A stretch of 64,000 nucleotides of DNA from Syntrophomonas wolfei subsp. methylbutyratica (GCF_001570625.1 NZ_BBQT01000020.1:1-64000), one strand, 5' to 3'; shown: positions 52,873 through 64,000, counted from the stretch's first letter. Notes: generated by a model not told the origin, from the sequence alone. Made by a program: numbers and translations.

Positions 52873-53731
52873 GCAGGCCGAACTCTTTAACCAGTCAGTG
52901 AACGAGATTATGGAGGGGAAAACCCCATCCCAACCTGGAGACATTGTTGAGCAACAGCTGTTTCAACTGATAGCCAGGCTTAAAGATACAGATTTCAGCC
53001 GGGATAATCTTGCGCAGGCAAGAATGCGCAATAGACTCTTAAGCCGTTGCCGGGAAAAAGATTCTAAGGACTATAAAAAGGAGGGTATTATGAAAAAGCT
53101 ATTTGAACAACACCGGACCGTTACCGTTTTTGGAAGTCTGGCCTTAATATTTATGCTGACCCTGACCCTGGTTTTTCCAGGAACTGTTACCGCGGTAGCC
53201 GATAATGTAGGTGACAATATTATCAAGATGCTCAAGCTGGGCAAGTACAGTACAGTAATACAGATGGACGATCCCGCACCGGCCGAAAAGAAGGAACTGA
53301 CCGAGGAGCAAAAAGAACAGCTGCGTAAGGAAGAGGCAGCCAGTGCCAAAGAAGATGAAAATTATAAAGTTAAATACGCCAGCATCGAGGAAGCTCAAAA
53401 AATTGCCAGTTTCAAAGTACAGGCCCCGGACTATCTGCCGAATGGTTATGAATTGAAAGAAGTTGTAGGATACAAAGGCTCCGGCGATTACATCAATCTT
53501 TACTTCAAGGGAAAGGGAAGAGATATAATCATAAGGGAAAGGGTTATGAATGAACATACTCAGTTCACATACGGTACCAGCGGGCAAGTGGATGAGGTAG
53601 ATATCAGCGGCGTAACCGGTGCCCTGGAAGAAAGCAATGTAATGTGGGAAAAGGACGGGGTAAGCTATTCATTGATCTGCAAAGGATTTGAACCGGAGGA
53701 AGCATTGAAAATTGCCCGGTCGATAAAATAA
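52859..53731 (+). CDS. Anti-sigma-like membrane protein with DUF4367 domain
   Basis: A 290-residue protein. A cytoplasmic N-terminal part (about 1-75) is followed by one membrane helix (about 87-107, VFGSLALIFMLTLTLVFPG). A linker is rich in Glu and Lys. The C-terminal DUF4367-type domain lies outside (YASIEEAQKIASFKVQAPDY, LPNGYEL). AAGGAGGGG precedes the ATG. The remnant sigma gene overlaps its start, so it was probably that factor's regulator and may now be an orphan. Confidence 0.8.
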   Translation: MTEYKQAELFNQSVNEIMEGKTPSQPGDIVEQQLFQLIARLKDTDFSRDNLAQARMRNRLLSRCREKDSKDYKKEGIMKKLFEQHRTVTVFGSLALIFMLTLTLVFPGTVTAVADNVGDNIIKMLKLGKYSTVIQMDDPAPAEKKELTEEQKEQLRKEEAASAKEDENYKVKYASIEEAQKIASFKVQAPDYLPNGYELKEVVGYKGSGDYINLYFKGKGRDIIIRERVMNEHTQFTYGTSGQVDEVDISGVTGALEESNVMWEKDGVSYSLICKGFEPEEALKIARSIK

Positions 53732-53759
53732 TCTATCACAATCAATACAATCCTCTACA

Positions 53760-53799
53760 GATAAGGGACTGGTATGTGTAATAACGCCAGTCCCTTATC
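53760..53799. repeat. 13-bp inverted repeat at a convergent gene end
   Basis: GATAAGGGACTGG and its exact complement flank a 14-base loop. Neither strand has a good T-tract after it, so it is a doubtful terminator. It separates the DUF4367 gene from nagZ. Confidence 0.55.
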
Positions 53800-53814
53800 G
53801 CTGCAATAAGCTTT

Positions 53815-53905
53815 AGTAGAAACAGCTCTTGCCGCATCAATTGCCGGCTGACCGTCCCATTCAATCAGTTCCGCACCGGCACGTATTCCGGCTACCCATG
53901 CCGGG
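53815..53905 (-). pseudogene. PDZ-domain fragment
   Basis: On the minus strand the frame reads SPAWVAGIRAGAELIEWDGQ, then PAIDAAR: the carboxylate-binding part of a PDZ domain as found in S41 peptidases. It has no start and overlaps the last 45 bp of nagZ in another frame. Confidence 0.5.
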
Positions 53906-55090
53906 CTGCAGTTTACCGTTATTAATTTCCACCACACCTAGTTTTAGCTTTAGAGCTAATATTCTGGTCACGGATTTATCAATCGTAGTTTCCGGTATAT
54001 CACCATTTTTGACTGCTGCCAGCATGGCTTGATAAGCACGGTTCAGATCGGACGGCATCAAAATAATATCTGTACCAGCTTGAACCGCTCTTATTACAGT
54101 ATCCTCCGGACCAAAGTGATCAGTAATGGCCTTCATTTGCAGGGAATCAGTTACAACTACTCCTTCAAAGCCCAGGGTATTCCTGATTAATCCGGTAAGC
54201 ACTGGAGCGGATAAAGTTGCCGGCACATAGATGGGGGTATTATCCAAGCGAGAGATAAGCATTGATGAATCGATAGCTGGAAAAGTTACATGGGCTGTCA
54301 TAATAAGATCAACCCCAGCGTTTATAGCAGTCTGGAAAGGCTTTAACTCTACCTCGTCCAGACGTGAACGGTCATACGGGACCGATGGCAGCCCCAGGTG
54401 GGAATCTACAGCCGTATCGCCGTGGCCGGGGAAATGCTTGGCCGTGGCGGCTACTCCGGCATCATGAAGCCCCTGTATATAAGATACTCCTAGATCGGAA
54501 ACCAGCTGAGGGTCAGATCCGAAGGAACGCACCCCGATAACCGGGTTATCAGGATTGACATTAACATCGACTACCGGAGCAAAGTTTATATTTATTCCCA
54601 GCGCGTGCAATTCTGCACCAATTGCTTGACCCACGCGATGACAGGATTCAGTTGAACCGGTGGCTCCCAGGGCCATATTCCCCGGCATTACTGTCCCGGA
54701 TTGCAGGCGGTTTACTACCCCGCCCTCCTGGTCAGTACTAAGCAAAAGAGGAATCGAACCGGCCGCCCGCTGCAGTTGATCTACCAGGCGTACAGTTTGC
54801 TCAGTGTCAACCAGGTTTTCCCGGAAAAGAATCACTCCACCGATATGATGTTGCTGTATAACTTGAACAATCTCTTCATTAATTTCACATACATTTTTAC
54901 CATTCCATTGTCGAAAATCAGGCATAAACATCTGCCCAACTTTTTCTTCTATACTCATCTTTTCTACTATCGCTAGTAGTTGTGCTGTAGTATTTGGGTC
55001 TGAATCCGCCCGGGCCACTCCTCCAACAATAATGCTGAAGATAGTTATAAATATAAGCAGCAACCCTGCCAGGCATCGATTAATTCGCAT
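53861..55090 (-). CDS. nagZ: Beta-N-acetylhexosaminidase (GH3, NagZ-like)
   Basis: A 409-residue exported enzyme that removes GlcNAc from muropeptides. A signal peptide covers about 1-28 (CLAGLLLIFITIFSIIVGGV). The substrate-binding KHFPGHGDTAVDSH carries the His-Asp pair, and the nucleophile is Asp in VVVTDSLQMKAI. A normal NagZ core ends near LALKLKLGVV. The last 15 residues (QPGMGSRNTCRCGTD) are an out-of-frame reading of the PDZ fragment, so the original C-terminus was replaced by a deletion. The catalytic part is complete. Confidence 0.85.
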   Translation of the reverse strand: MRINRCLAGLLLIFITIFSIIVGGVARADSDPNTTAQLLAIVEKMSIEEKVGQMFMPDFRQWNGKNVCEINEEIVQVIQQHHIGGVILFRENLVDTEQTVRLVDQLQRAAGSIPLLLSTDQEGGVVNRLQSGTVMPGNMALGATGSTESCHRVGQAIGAELHALGININFAPVVDVNVNPDNPVIGVRSFGSDPQLVSDLGVSYIQGLHDAGVAATAKHFPGHGDTAVDSHLGLPSVPYDRSRLDEVELKPFQTAINAGVDLIMTAHVTFPAIDSSMLISRLDNTPIYVPATLSAPVLTGLIRNTLGFEGVVVTDSLQMKAITDHFGPEDTVIRAVQAGTDIILMPSDLNRAYQAMLAAVKNGDIPETTIDKSVTRILALKLKLGVVEINNGKLQPGMGSRNTCRCGTD

Positions 55091-55204
55091 TTTTATACCT
55101 CCTCTTATTTCTCCCCAAGGACAAAAAAAGCTTCAAAAGCACCAGACTTCTGTTGGCCATAAAACCAGCAACACTTCTTTGCCAGCATTTTTAAACGGAA
55201 ATTA

Positions 55205-55335
55205 AGCATCGGAAGAAACTGCGGAGCAATTTCAACACAGCGCTGCAACGAGGCGGGGATTAGAACCCGCCGCCCGTTTTGTTAAGAGGAGCCCGACCCC
55301 TTAAAGAAGCGGGGGACATATTTCACCTCGTTATA
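55205..55335. repeat. Dispersed foldable repeat, family B, copy 3
   Basis: AACGAGG (55247-55253) pairs with CCTCGTT (55326-55332). Internally GGCGGG/CCCGCC pair. The 40-bp leader is shared with copy 2. It lies in the 527-bp gap 55091-55617, which has no supported gene. Confidence 0.75.
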
Positions 55336-55506
55336 GATTTTTCCCTTACATCAATAACTGCCACACCATGCCTACATTTATCAATATTATAGCAATTATG
55401 GAATTAGCACTAGCAGATTTTTAGATAAAATGGGGGTAGTGTTATGCTAATTAATGGTAGTAATACAATATTACCCGGCGATATCGTTTAAGGGGAAAGC
55501 CAAAAT

Positions 55507-55541
55507 AAAACACCTGCCTTTCAGATTTCGGAAGGTGTTTT
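55507..55541 (-). terminator. Terminator downstream of the YyaL-type gene
   Basis: AAAACACCT pairs with AGGTGTTTT. On the minus strand the stem runs into GTTTTATTTTGG. It lies about 75 bp past the stop at 55618. Confidence 0.6.
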
Positions 55542-55617
55542 ATAAAGCAGCTATTTTAAAATAATCAGGCATCAATAGATACCCCTATCATTCTATTTCC
55601 GCTTATATCTCCGCTTA

Positions 55618-57716
55618 TTAAATATATCCTGATTCCAGCAGCTCATCCATTCCTACCAATGGCTCCCGGCAGGTAAAATTCTCGCATATATAGGCGGTAA
55701 GCTTGCCCTCTATACCAGGCATGTGCTGCAAATAGGGAGCTCTGGAACCCAATATTTCACTAGTTTTTGATTCATTTAAAATTATCAGTCTATGGGGATC
55801 ATAACGAGAATTAAGCAACTTTAACATTTCCGAAGTTGCCTGGTTTTCCGACTCAGCTGCCACTACAACCTCACTTCCCGGATATATCTGAAAGATGGCC
55901 GCCAGCAACCAGAAAGAATGGGCAGTTGGATACTCCTGAATCTCTGCTGCAAAGTAATCCATAGCCTGTTGCGCTTTTTCCTGCCAACTCAGGTCGGAAC
56001 TTAGGCGGGCCAGACGCATGAAATTAAGAGCTGCTACAGCATTGTACGAGGGCATGGCTCCATCATAGCCTTCCTTGGGGCGGGCCAATAGTTGCTCCGC
56101 ATCCAAACCATAAAAGAAAAAGCCTCCCTCTTTTTGATCCCCAAAATATTTATTTAGATCTTCGCTGAGTTCTAGAGCCAGGGCCAGGTAATGACTATCA
56201 AAACCAGCCTCATAGAGTTCTATCAAACCCCAGATAAAATATGCATAATCAGCTGCATAAGCCAGGTATTCGGATTCTCCTTCCCGGTAGCGAGCGAGAA
56301 GCCGGCCATCCGGCCGGCGCAAATTCTCTTTTACAAAATCAGCTGCCCGGCGGGCTGCCTGCAGATAGCTTTCATCCCCCAGGACGCGGGCTCCCATAGC
56401 TAAAGCGGCTATCATCAAACCATTCCAGCCAATCAATACTTTATCATCTTTTAAAGGCTTTATCCTTTTCTCCCGGTAATTAAACAATTTTTGCCGCGCG
56501 GCTGCAAATTCCTGGCGGGGCTCTTCAAAGTTTGGCGTTCGAGTAAGATTGGGTATATTCCTACCTTGAAAATTCCCCTTTTGACTAATATCGTAGGTCC
56601 GGGCCAAAGATTGGATTTGCTCACCCAATATCTCCGTTATTTCATCCTTATCCCATAAATAGTATCTTCCCTCTTCACCTTCGGAATCAGCATCTTCCGC
56701 AGAATAGAAGCCTCCTTCCGGGCTGCTCATATCTCGCAGGATATAGCTGAAAATATCCCGCGCTACCCCCGCATAAAATTCTTTGGTCGTTAGCTGGTAG
56801 CATTCCAGGTAGGCCATGGCTAACAACGCATTATCATAGAGCATTTTTTCAAAATGGGGAACCAGCCATTGACGATCGGTTGAGTACCGGGCAAAGCCAA
56901 AACCAATATGATCGTAAATACCTCCCCGGTACATACTTTGCAATGTTTTCTCCACCATTTCGAGGGCTTGCTCTTCATGCCTAAAATGGTAGTAGCGTAA
57001 CAGGAACAACAGGTTATGGGGTATAGGGAATTTCGGAGCAGACCCAAAACCACCCCATTCCGCATCAAACGCCCGGGCATATTGCTTAAATGCCCGGTTT
57101 AAAAGCTCCTCACTTATGGGCTGGCCTGCTTGTTTTGCATCCCGCTTGATTATATGCCGGCTAATCTCTTCCCCGGCTTGCCGCAAAGATTCCCGCTCCT
57201 TATTCCAGAGTTCCACAACACGGGGAAGCAGTTCCAGCAAACCCCAGAGACTTCCCCGGCTGCTGCGGGGCAAATAAGTAGCCACATAAAAAGGCTTCTT
57301 ATCCGCATCCATAATTACGGTCAGCGGCCACCCCCCGCTCCCGGTTAAAGCCTGACAGGCCATCATATAAATGTGATCAATATCCGGGCGCTCCTCCCGG
57401 TCAACCTTGATGGAGATAAAATTCTGGTTTAATAAATCAGCTACAGCCTGATCTGCAAAGGATTCATGGGCCATCACATGACACCAATGACAAGTAAATA
57501 AATTGTACCTGCAATTTCTTTAATAATTTAGCCCCAAAAGGGCTAAGAATAGCCTATGGACAAAAAGATAGGTTTGTCTTCTTTTTGGGCCTTCTGGAAG
57601 GCTTCCGGACTCCATGCATACCAATTAACTGGGTTATAGGCGTGTTGTAAGAGATAAGGGGATTTTTCTCTAATGAGTCTATTTGCTTTTCGCTGTTCTT
57701 TATCAGGTAAAGTCAT
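55618..57716 (-). pseudogene. YyaL-type thioredoxin-domain (DUF255) protein interrupted by 50 nt
   Basis: The first 57 codons from ATG 57716 read [20 protein letters not shown] and end FLSIGYS, then TAG (57543-57545). Removing exactly 57496-57545 (50 nt) restores the family sequence GYS-TCHWCHVMAHESF. A 625-codon open frame then runs to 55618, with alpha/alpha-barrel repeats and no other defect. The joined protein would be 682 residues, the usual length. The thioredoxin-like domain holds CHWC; the C-terminal part resembles a six-hairpin glycosidase fold. Either a recent loss-of-function insertion or an unusual bypassed gap. An ATG at 57477 could start a product that lacks the CxxC. Confidence 0.85.
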
Positions 57717-57995
57717 ATTTTCTTCACCATTCCTTATTTTTTATTTAGGGTTCCATAACTTAATTTGTTTGATTCTATAAAAAAGTTGCTTTAATTTTGA
57801 TGAAACCAGCAAGATGCCTTTCCCTCACTTGCTATACATTGCCCAAAATCATGAAACCCTGACCCCATTTCCTTGCTCAAGTATGTTTAACCTACTAATA
57901 ATATGCTATGTTATACTGAAATGGAAAAAGCAAATTCCTATCTAAATTCTACTTGTTTATAGCCATAGGAAGAGAATTACACTGATAACCAGTTA

Positions 57996-58130
57996 ATGTC
58001 GCCAGCGGATATTTTTATGTCTGTGGGGTGGTGGCTTTTACTTATTCTGCTCTTACTAACTTTCATCTCCCAGGAAATATTGGGCAAAATAATCACGCCT
58101 AAAAGCAATCCTGAAAGTAACGAAGATTGA
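57996..58130 (+). CDS. Possible small single-helix membrane protein
   Basis: A 44-codon frame: MSPADIFMSVGWWLLLILLL, then LTFISQEILGKII and a polar tail. The membrane helix is clear. The ribosome binding site is weak, so it is uncertain whether it starts at 57996 or at the ATG at 58017. 57717-57995 holds no other recognisable gene. Confidence 0.35.
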   Translation: MSPADIFMSVGWWLLLILLLLTFISQEILGKIITPKSNPESNED

Positions 58131-58190
58131 CTGGTTGGAGAAGCGGGATATGCAATTTGGAGGGAGGCAACATCTTCCCTATTATACCTT

Positions 58191-60884
<2,694 letters not shown>

Positions 60885-61115
60885 TTATAGCAACAGTAAA
60901 TGGGAACAAACAGTCTATATTTACAATTTTTTAGATGTTATAATTGAAATGGAAGAAATGAATTTTCAAAGAAAACCGGTCAATCACTTGCTGGACGTAT
61001 CTTACCCGTGTTTTGTTGCCGCATACCGTAAATAATTTCCATTAGTATTCGCCCACTCTACCATCCCTTTACTTGATGTTTTTGTTAGTCACTACTATTT
61101 TAACGCCTGCAAACC

Positions 61116-61888
61116 TTAAGCCGCTTTCCGTTTATATGCCTGCATCGCAAACAGATATGCTGAGATCATTATACCTAAGCACCACGCAAGTGCAATCCAG
61201 ATGTCATTACCCACCGGTTGATTAGACAATAACGCACGGATCGCGTCTACGATTGAGGTTACCGGTTGGTTCTCGGCAAAGGCGCGAACTACCGGCGGCA
61301 TCGATCGGTCGGTACAAACGCCGAACTGATAAATGGCAGGAAGATAATCGGATAGGAAAAGGCGTATGCACCGTCTACCGATTTGGCCGACAGTCCGGCA
61401 ATCGCCGCGATCCAGGTTAAGGCCAGCGTAAACAACGCCAGTATACCAGCCACGGCAAGCCATGACAATATCCCTGCCGATGGGCGGAAGCCCATAATCA
61501 GCGCTACGAGAATGATGACGACAACCGAAATCGCGTTGGATACCAGCGAGGTCAGCACATGCCCCCACAGCACGGCCGAACGCGCAATCGGCATGGAATG
61601 GAAACGCTCAAAGATGCCGCTTTGCTTATCCATAAACAGACGGAAAGCCGTATAGGCGATGCCGCTTGCAATCGCAATCAGCAGGATGCCGGGCAGCAGG
61701 TAATTCACATAGTTGTCCGTGCCGGTTTGAATGGCGCCGCCGAACACATAAACGAACAACAGCATAAATGCGATTGGCATGATGGTGACTGTGATAATGG
61801 TGTCCATACTGCGGGAAATATGGCACAGGGAACGACCAAGCATCACGCCCATATCGCCGAAAAAGTGTTTATTTGCCGATTCCATCAT
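61116..61888 (-). pseudogene. Frameshifted ABC-2 exporter permease
   Basis: The first frame (61888 to 61289) encodes about 199 residues with five to six helices, from HISRSMDTIITVTIMPIAFM to FLPFISSAFVPTDR. It then hits TAG. The continuation in the next frame reads SMPPVVRAFAENQPVTSIVD and ends LFAMQAYKRKAA at 61116, the expected permease end. One base has been gained or lost within 61300-61320, in the repetitive CGATCGAT. A sequencing error would give the same picture. It is the partner of the ATPase, which it overlaps by four bases. Confidence 0.85.
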
Positions 61889-62646
61889 TTTTCCTCCTTC
61901 TTGCCAACGATTGCGAGAAATATTTCCTCCAAGCTGGGCTGTTTTTCAATGTACTCAACCTTTGCGGGCGGGAACAGCTTTTTCAGTTCCGCGAGTGTGC
62001 CGCTCGCAATAATTATACCCTTATGCAGAATGGCAATTCGATCTGCAAGCTGTTCGGCTTCCTCCAGATACTGCGTGGTCAGAAAAACCGTCGTGCCACC
62101 CCCGGCAAGCTCTCTGACAACCTTCCAAACCTCAATGCGTGCCTCGGGGTCAAGTCCGGTGGTCGGCTCATCAAGGAAAATGAGCTGCGGTTTTCCGATA
62201 AGGCTCATGGCAATGTCGAGCCTGCGCCGCATGCCGCCCGAATAGGTGGAAACCCTGCGGTCGGCGGCATCAATCAGGCCGAAGCGGTTCAGTAGATCTT
62301 CCGCGATCTGACGCGGATTTTTAAGATGCCGCAGCCTGGCGATCATAATGAGATTTTCCCGCCCGGTCAAGATCTCGTCCACGGCGGCAAACTGCCCGGT
62401 CAGGCTGATCGACAGCCGTACCTGGTCGGGCTTTGACGAGACGTCAAAGCCGTTTACGGTGGCGGCTCCGCTGTCCTGTTTGAGCAGCGTGGTGAGGATT
62501 TTGACAATCGTCGTCTTGCCCGCGCCGTTGGAGCCGAGCAGGGCGAAAATACTGCCTTTTTCCACCTCAAAATCCACGCTCTTTAGAACATGAATTTTCT
62601 TGTAGGACTTTTGCAGCCTTTTCACTTGAACTGCGATGTCTTTCAT
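61885..62646 (-). CDS. ABC transporter ATP-binding protein (drug/daunorubicin-exporter type)
   Basis: A 253-residue ATPase. Walker A is GSNGAGKTT near 38, the signature is YSGGMRRRLD near 135, and Walker B is LIFLDEPTTGLDP near 155. The H-loop is replaced by LTTQYLEEAE, as is normal in the DrrA subfamily. It overlaps DUF1048 by four bases and the permease by four, so the operon is PadR-DUF1048-ATPase-permease. Export fails if the permease frameshift is real. Confidence 0.93.
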   Translation of the reverse strand: MKDIAVQVKRLQKSYKKIHVLKSVDFEVEKGSIFALLGSNGAGKTTIVKILTTLLKQDSGAATVNGFDVSSKPDQVRLSISLTGQFAAVDEILTGRENLIMIARLRHLKNPRQIAEDLLNRFGLIDAADRRVSTYSGGMRRRLDIAMSLIGKPQLIFLDEPTTGLDPEARIEVWKVVRELAGGGTTVFLTTQYLEEAEQLADRIAILHKGIIIASGTLAELKKLFPPAKVEYIEKQPSLEEIFLAIVGKKEEK

Positions 62647-63014
62647 TTGGAATCGTTTTCCTTTCCAAGTTTTTTTAGTATGTCGCGGTTGAGCGCTTCG
62701 CGCCAGTCTTCCGTGTATGTCCTGGCGCTGCGCAGAAGCTCGTCGCAGAACGCGGCCACGTCCTCGCCGGTAATCTCCAAAACATGCTTGCCGTCTGCCG
62801 CGCCGGCCTCGAACAGTTCTATTAGGCCAGAATGGATCTCCATCATGTCATAGCCGGAGCCCGCCGCGAACATCCACATATGCCCCTGGATTTTCTTAAA
62901 TACGTATTGGTAGTCTTTCGGCAGAGCCTCCACCCTTGCCATCTGTTGCCGGTACTCGCGCTTGCTCTCAGTCATTTTTTTGATATTGAAGTAATTATCG
63001 AAAAACTCAGACAT
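62643..63014 (-). CDS. DUF1048 family protein
   Basis: A 123-residue helical protein of unknown function (YRQQMARVEALPKDYQYVFK, GYDMMEIHSGLIELFEAGAA). It is usually coded between a PadR regulator and an ABC exporter, as here. It overlaps PadR by eight bases and the ATPase by four. Confidence 0.85.
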   Translation of the reverse strand: MSEFFDNYFNIKKMTESKREYRQQMARVEALPKDYQYVFKKIQGHMWMFAAGSGYDMMEIHSGLIELFEAGAADGKHVLEITGEDVAAFCDELLRSARTYTEDWREALNRDILKKLGKENDSK

Positions 63015-63342
63015 TGGATTCCTCCTCCTTCAATTGGTTAATTTTCGACGCGACAAATTCCCATTTTTCCCAGAACTTCTGCAGTTCGTCACGCCCCGCG
63101 TTGTTAAGCGTGAAAAACTTTCGTGGCGGCCCCATGTCAGAGGGCTTTTTTTCTATGTCCACGAGTTTATTCTTCTCAAGCCGCACCAAAATAGTGTACA
63201 CCGTTCCCTCCACAACATCTGCGAAGCCGAGAGCGTTCAATTGCCGCGTAATTTCGTAGCCGTAGGTTTCTTTGCGGCTTATTATTTCAAGGACGCAGCC
63301 CTCAAGCACGCCTTTGAGCATTTCTGTTAGGTTTTCCAGCAC
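63007..63342 (-). CDS. PadR-family transcriptional regulator of the exporter operon
   Basis: A 111-residue winged-helix regulator (GVLEGCVLEIISRKETYGYE, EGTVYTILVRLEKNKLV, PPRKFFTLNNAG). The GTG at 63342 is preferred, giving MLENLTEM, with AAGGGG five bases upstream; a GTG at 63348 overlaps that site. It probably represses its own operon and is released by a toxic compound, as LmrR and PadR relatives are. A TACTGCTATATAGTA near-palindrome upstream could be its operator. Confidence 0.88.
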   Translation of the reverse strand: MLENLTEMLKGVLEGCVLEIISRKETYGYEITRQLNALGFADVVEGTVYTILVRLEKNKLVDIEKKPSDMGPPRKFFTLNNAGRDELQKFWEKWEFVASKINQLKEEESNV

Positions 63343-63389
63343 AATCACCCCTTGCTATTCTGTATGACTGATATTCAGTATTGCTAACT

Positions 63390-63404
63390 ACTGCTATATA
63401 GTAA
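63390..63404 (-). promoter_or_regulatory. Candidate PadR operator
   Basis: TACTGCTATATAGTA is a near-palindrome about 50-60 bp before the PadR start; it could overlap the promoter. Based on symmetry and position only. Confidence 0.35.
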
Positions 63405-63529
63405 TACGTAATAGTTGGTTTGTCAATAGCATTTGTTCTGAAACTGATGGCTGTTTTGCAACCGCTGTTGGATTTATGGCGGGGACTGAACCGGATGCTT
63501 CAAGCCTATACCGGCGGTCTTAAATATAC

Positions 63530-63615
63530 CGGGGGTTATGGGCCTTATTAAGGATGGGCAGAACGTGGTAGTAGACGGGGATGAAGGCAACATCCTGCCA
63601 TTTATGGATCAATAA
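63530..63615 (+). pseudogene. Fragment of a PEP-utilising-enzyme C-terminus
   Basis: One frame reads GVMGLIKDGQNVVVDGDEGN, then ILPFMDQ and a stop. It parallels the end of the rifampicin-phosphotransferase-like protein in this window ([20 protein letters not shown]). It lacks everything upstream. Confidence 0.45.
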
Positions 63616-63644
63616 TTAATCGCTGTAGCAATCTTCTATTTATT

Positions 63645-63806
63645 CTAAGTGTCAGCAGGAGTTATGCAGCTCGTTTTTACCCCGTTGAGAAAACAGTCTA
63701 CATTCTTCTCTATACTTTCATCTATTGATATTAAATCCGGGTGGTTCACCCATAGAAGTGCCGTAAGAAAGTGGCTGAATTCCAGTCCACCTACAATCAT
63801 TTTACA
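63645..63806 (-). pseudogene. Possible C-terminal fragment of a TetR-type regulator
   Basis: A minus-strand frame reads FLTALLWVNHPDLISIDESI, then EKNVDCFLNGVKTS, and ends at TAG. It resembles the last helices of TetR-family ligand domains, including FLNG. No DNA-binding domain is present. The rest of 63421-63942 holds nothing else I can support. Confidence 0.35.
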
Positions 63807-63942
63807 TTAATTATCATTGGGTGCAAGGATAATATAATTATTGCCGTCATTCATTTAAGCGGGGAGTATACCCTCAACCTGGCGGCTGGCTAAATAGGCT
63901 GTCGGAGGGAAAAGCGCGATAATCATCAAGGAGGTTTTATCG

Positions 63943-64000
63943 TTGAATAAAGATATTCAGCTTTGGGAAACACGTGAGATTGCTGCTAAATACTTGTCAG
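63943..64000 (+). CDS. Start of a gene cut by the window end
   Basis: AAGGAGGT at about 63928-63935 is followed by TTG at 63943 and an open frame: MNKDIQLWETREIAAKYLS. The ribosome binding site is excellent. The family cannot be told from 19 residues. Confidence 0.5.
   Translation, partial: MNKDIQLWETREIAAKYLS

Noticed and set aside
57496-57545. Firm claim of programmed ribosome bypassing
   Set aside because: No matching take-off and landing codon pair was found, so the bypass idea is kept only as a question.
60950-61035. 28-codon plus-strand frame (MEEMNFQRKPVNHLLDV)
   Set aside because: It has no ribosome binding site and no recognisable family; the gap 60846-61115 is treated as non-coding.

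Overview
The window looks like the chromosome of an anaerobic, endospore-forming Clostridia-type Firmicute. A Syntrophomonas-like organism is my best guess, from gene content and order only. The basis is a nearly complete sporulation backbone on the minus strand: spo0A, spoIVB, spoIIM, dacF-spoIIAA-spoIIAB-sigF, with the usual neighbours recN, argR, nadK, tlyA, dxs, xerD, deoB, pdp, steA and steB. No rRNA or tRNA gene was recognised.

Layout. 0.3-5.7 kb: a surface-glycan cluster (GT10 fucosyltransferase-like enzyme, GDP-fucose synthase, SDR epimerase, nucleotide-sugar dehydrogenase) with a broken mazF-type module and an intact yefM-yoeB toxin-antitoxin pair set in it. 5.9-7.6 kb: two clostridial proteins (DNRLRE type and probable DUF4489). 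7.8-10.6 kb: the sigma-F operon. 11.1-17.0 kb: an accessory block with a DEAD/DEAH helicase facing a three-gene operon that encodes a coiled-coil protein and two BrxD-like P-loop ATPases; this is the best candidate here for an undescribed defence or DNA-processing module. 17.0-23.1 kb: pdp, deoB, xerD, DUF4227, spoIIM and a CBS-domain pyrophosphatase. 23.2-28.5 kb: a very large hybrid histidine kinase followed by a response regulator-diguanylate cyclase. 28.5-38.4 kb: EndoQ, Nudix, DUF3866, an M20 peptidase, two glycosyltransferases, SteB, SteA and Spo0A. 38.5-48.4 kb: spoIVB, a 24-residue holin-like toxin candidate, hsp20, recN, argR, nadK, tlyA, dxs and oapA, headed by an approximately 590-nt structured RNA that I identify as OLE RNA.

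48.7-64.0 kb is a decaying accessory region. It holds an unrecognised 469-residue protein, a CTG-started antitoxin with a MazF toxin, PadR regulators, several gene fragments (S41 peptidase, PDZ, ATPase, sigma region 4, TetR, PEP-utilising domain), an anti-sigma-like DUF4367 protein, NagZ, a YyaL-type gene interrupted by exactly 50 nt, a rifampicin phosphotransferase-like enzyme, and a PadR/DUF1048/ABC exporter operon whose permease is frameshifted.

Several dispersed repeats tie the intergenic regions together. One is an approximately 85-nt element that can fold as a closed multi-branched structure (5.8, 13.5 and 55.2 kb). A second is a roughly 135-bp block (1 and 43.0 kb). A third is an identical 55-bp segment (35.1 and 43.0 kb). 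Unless stated otherwise, function calls rest on recognising protein families by eye; no database search was run.
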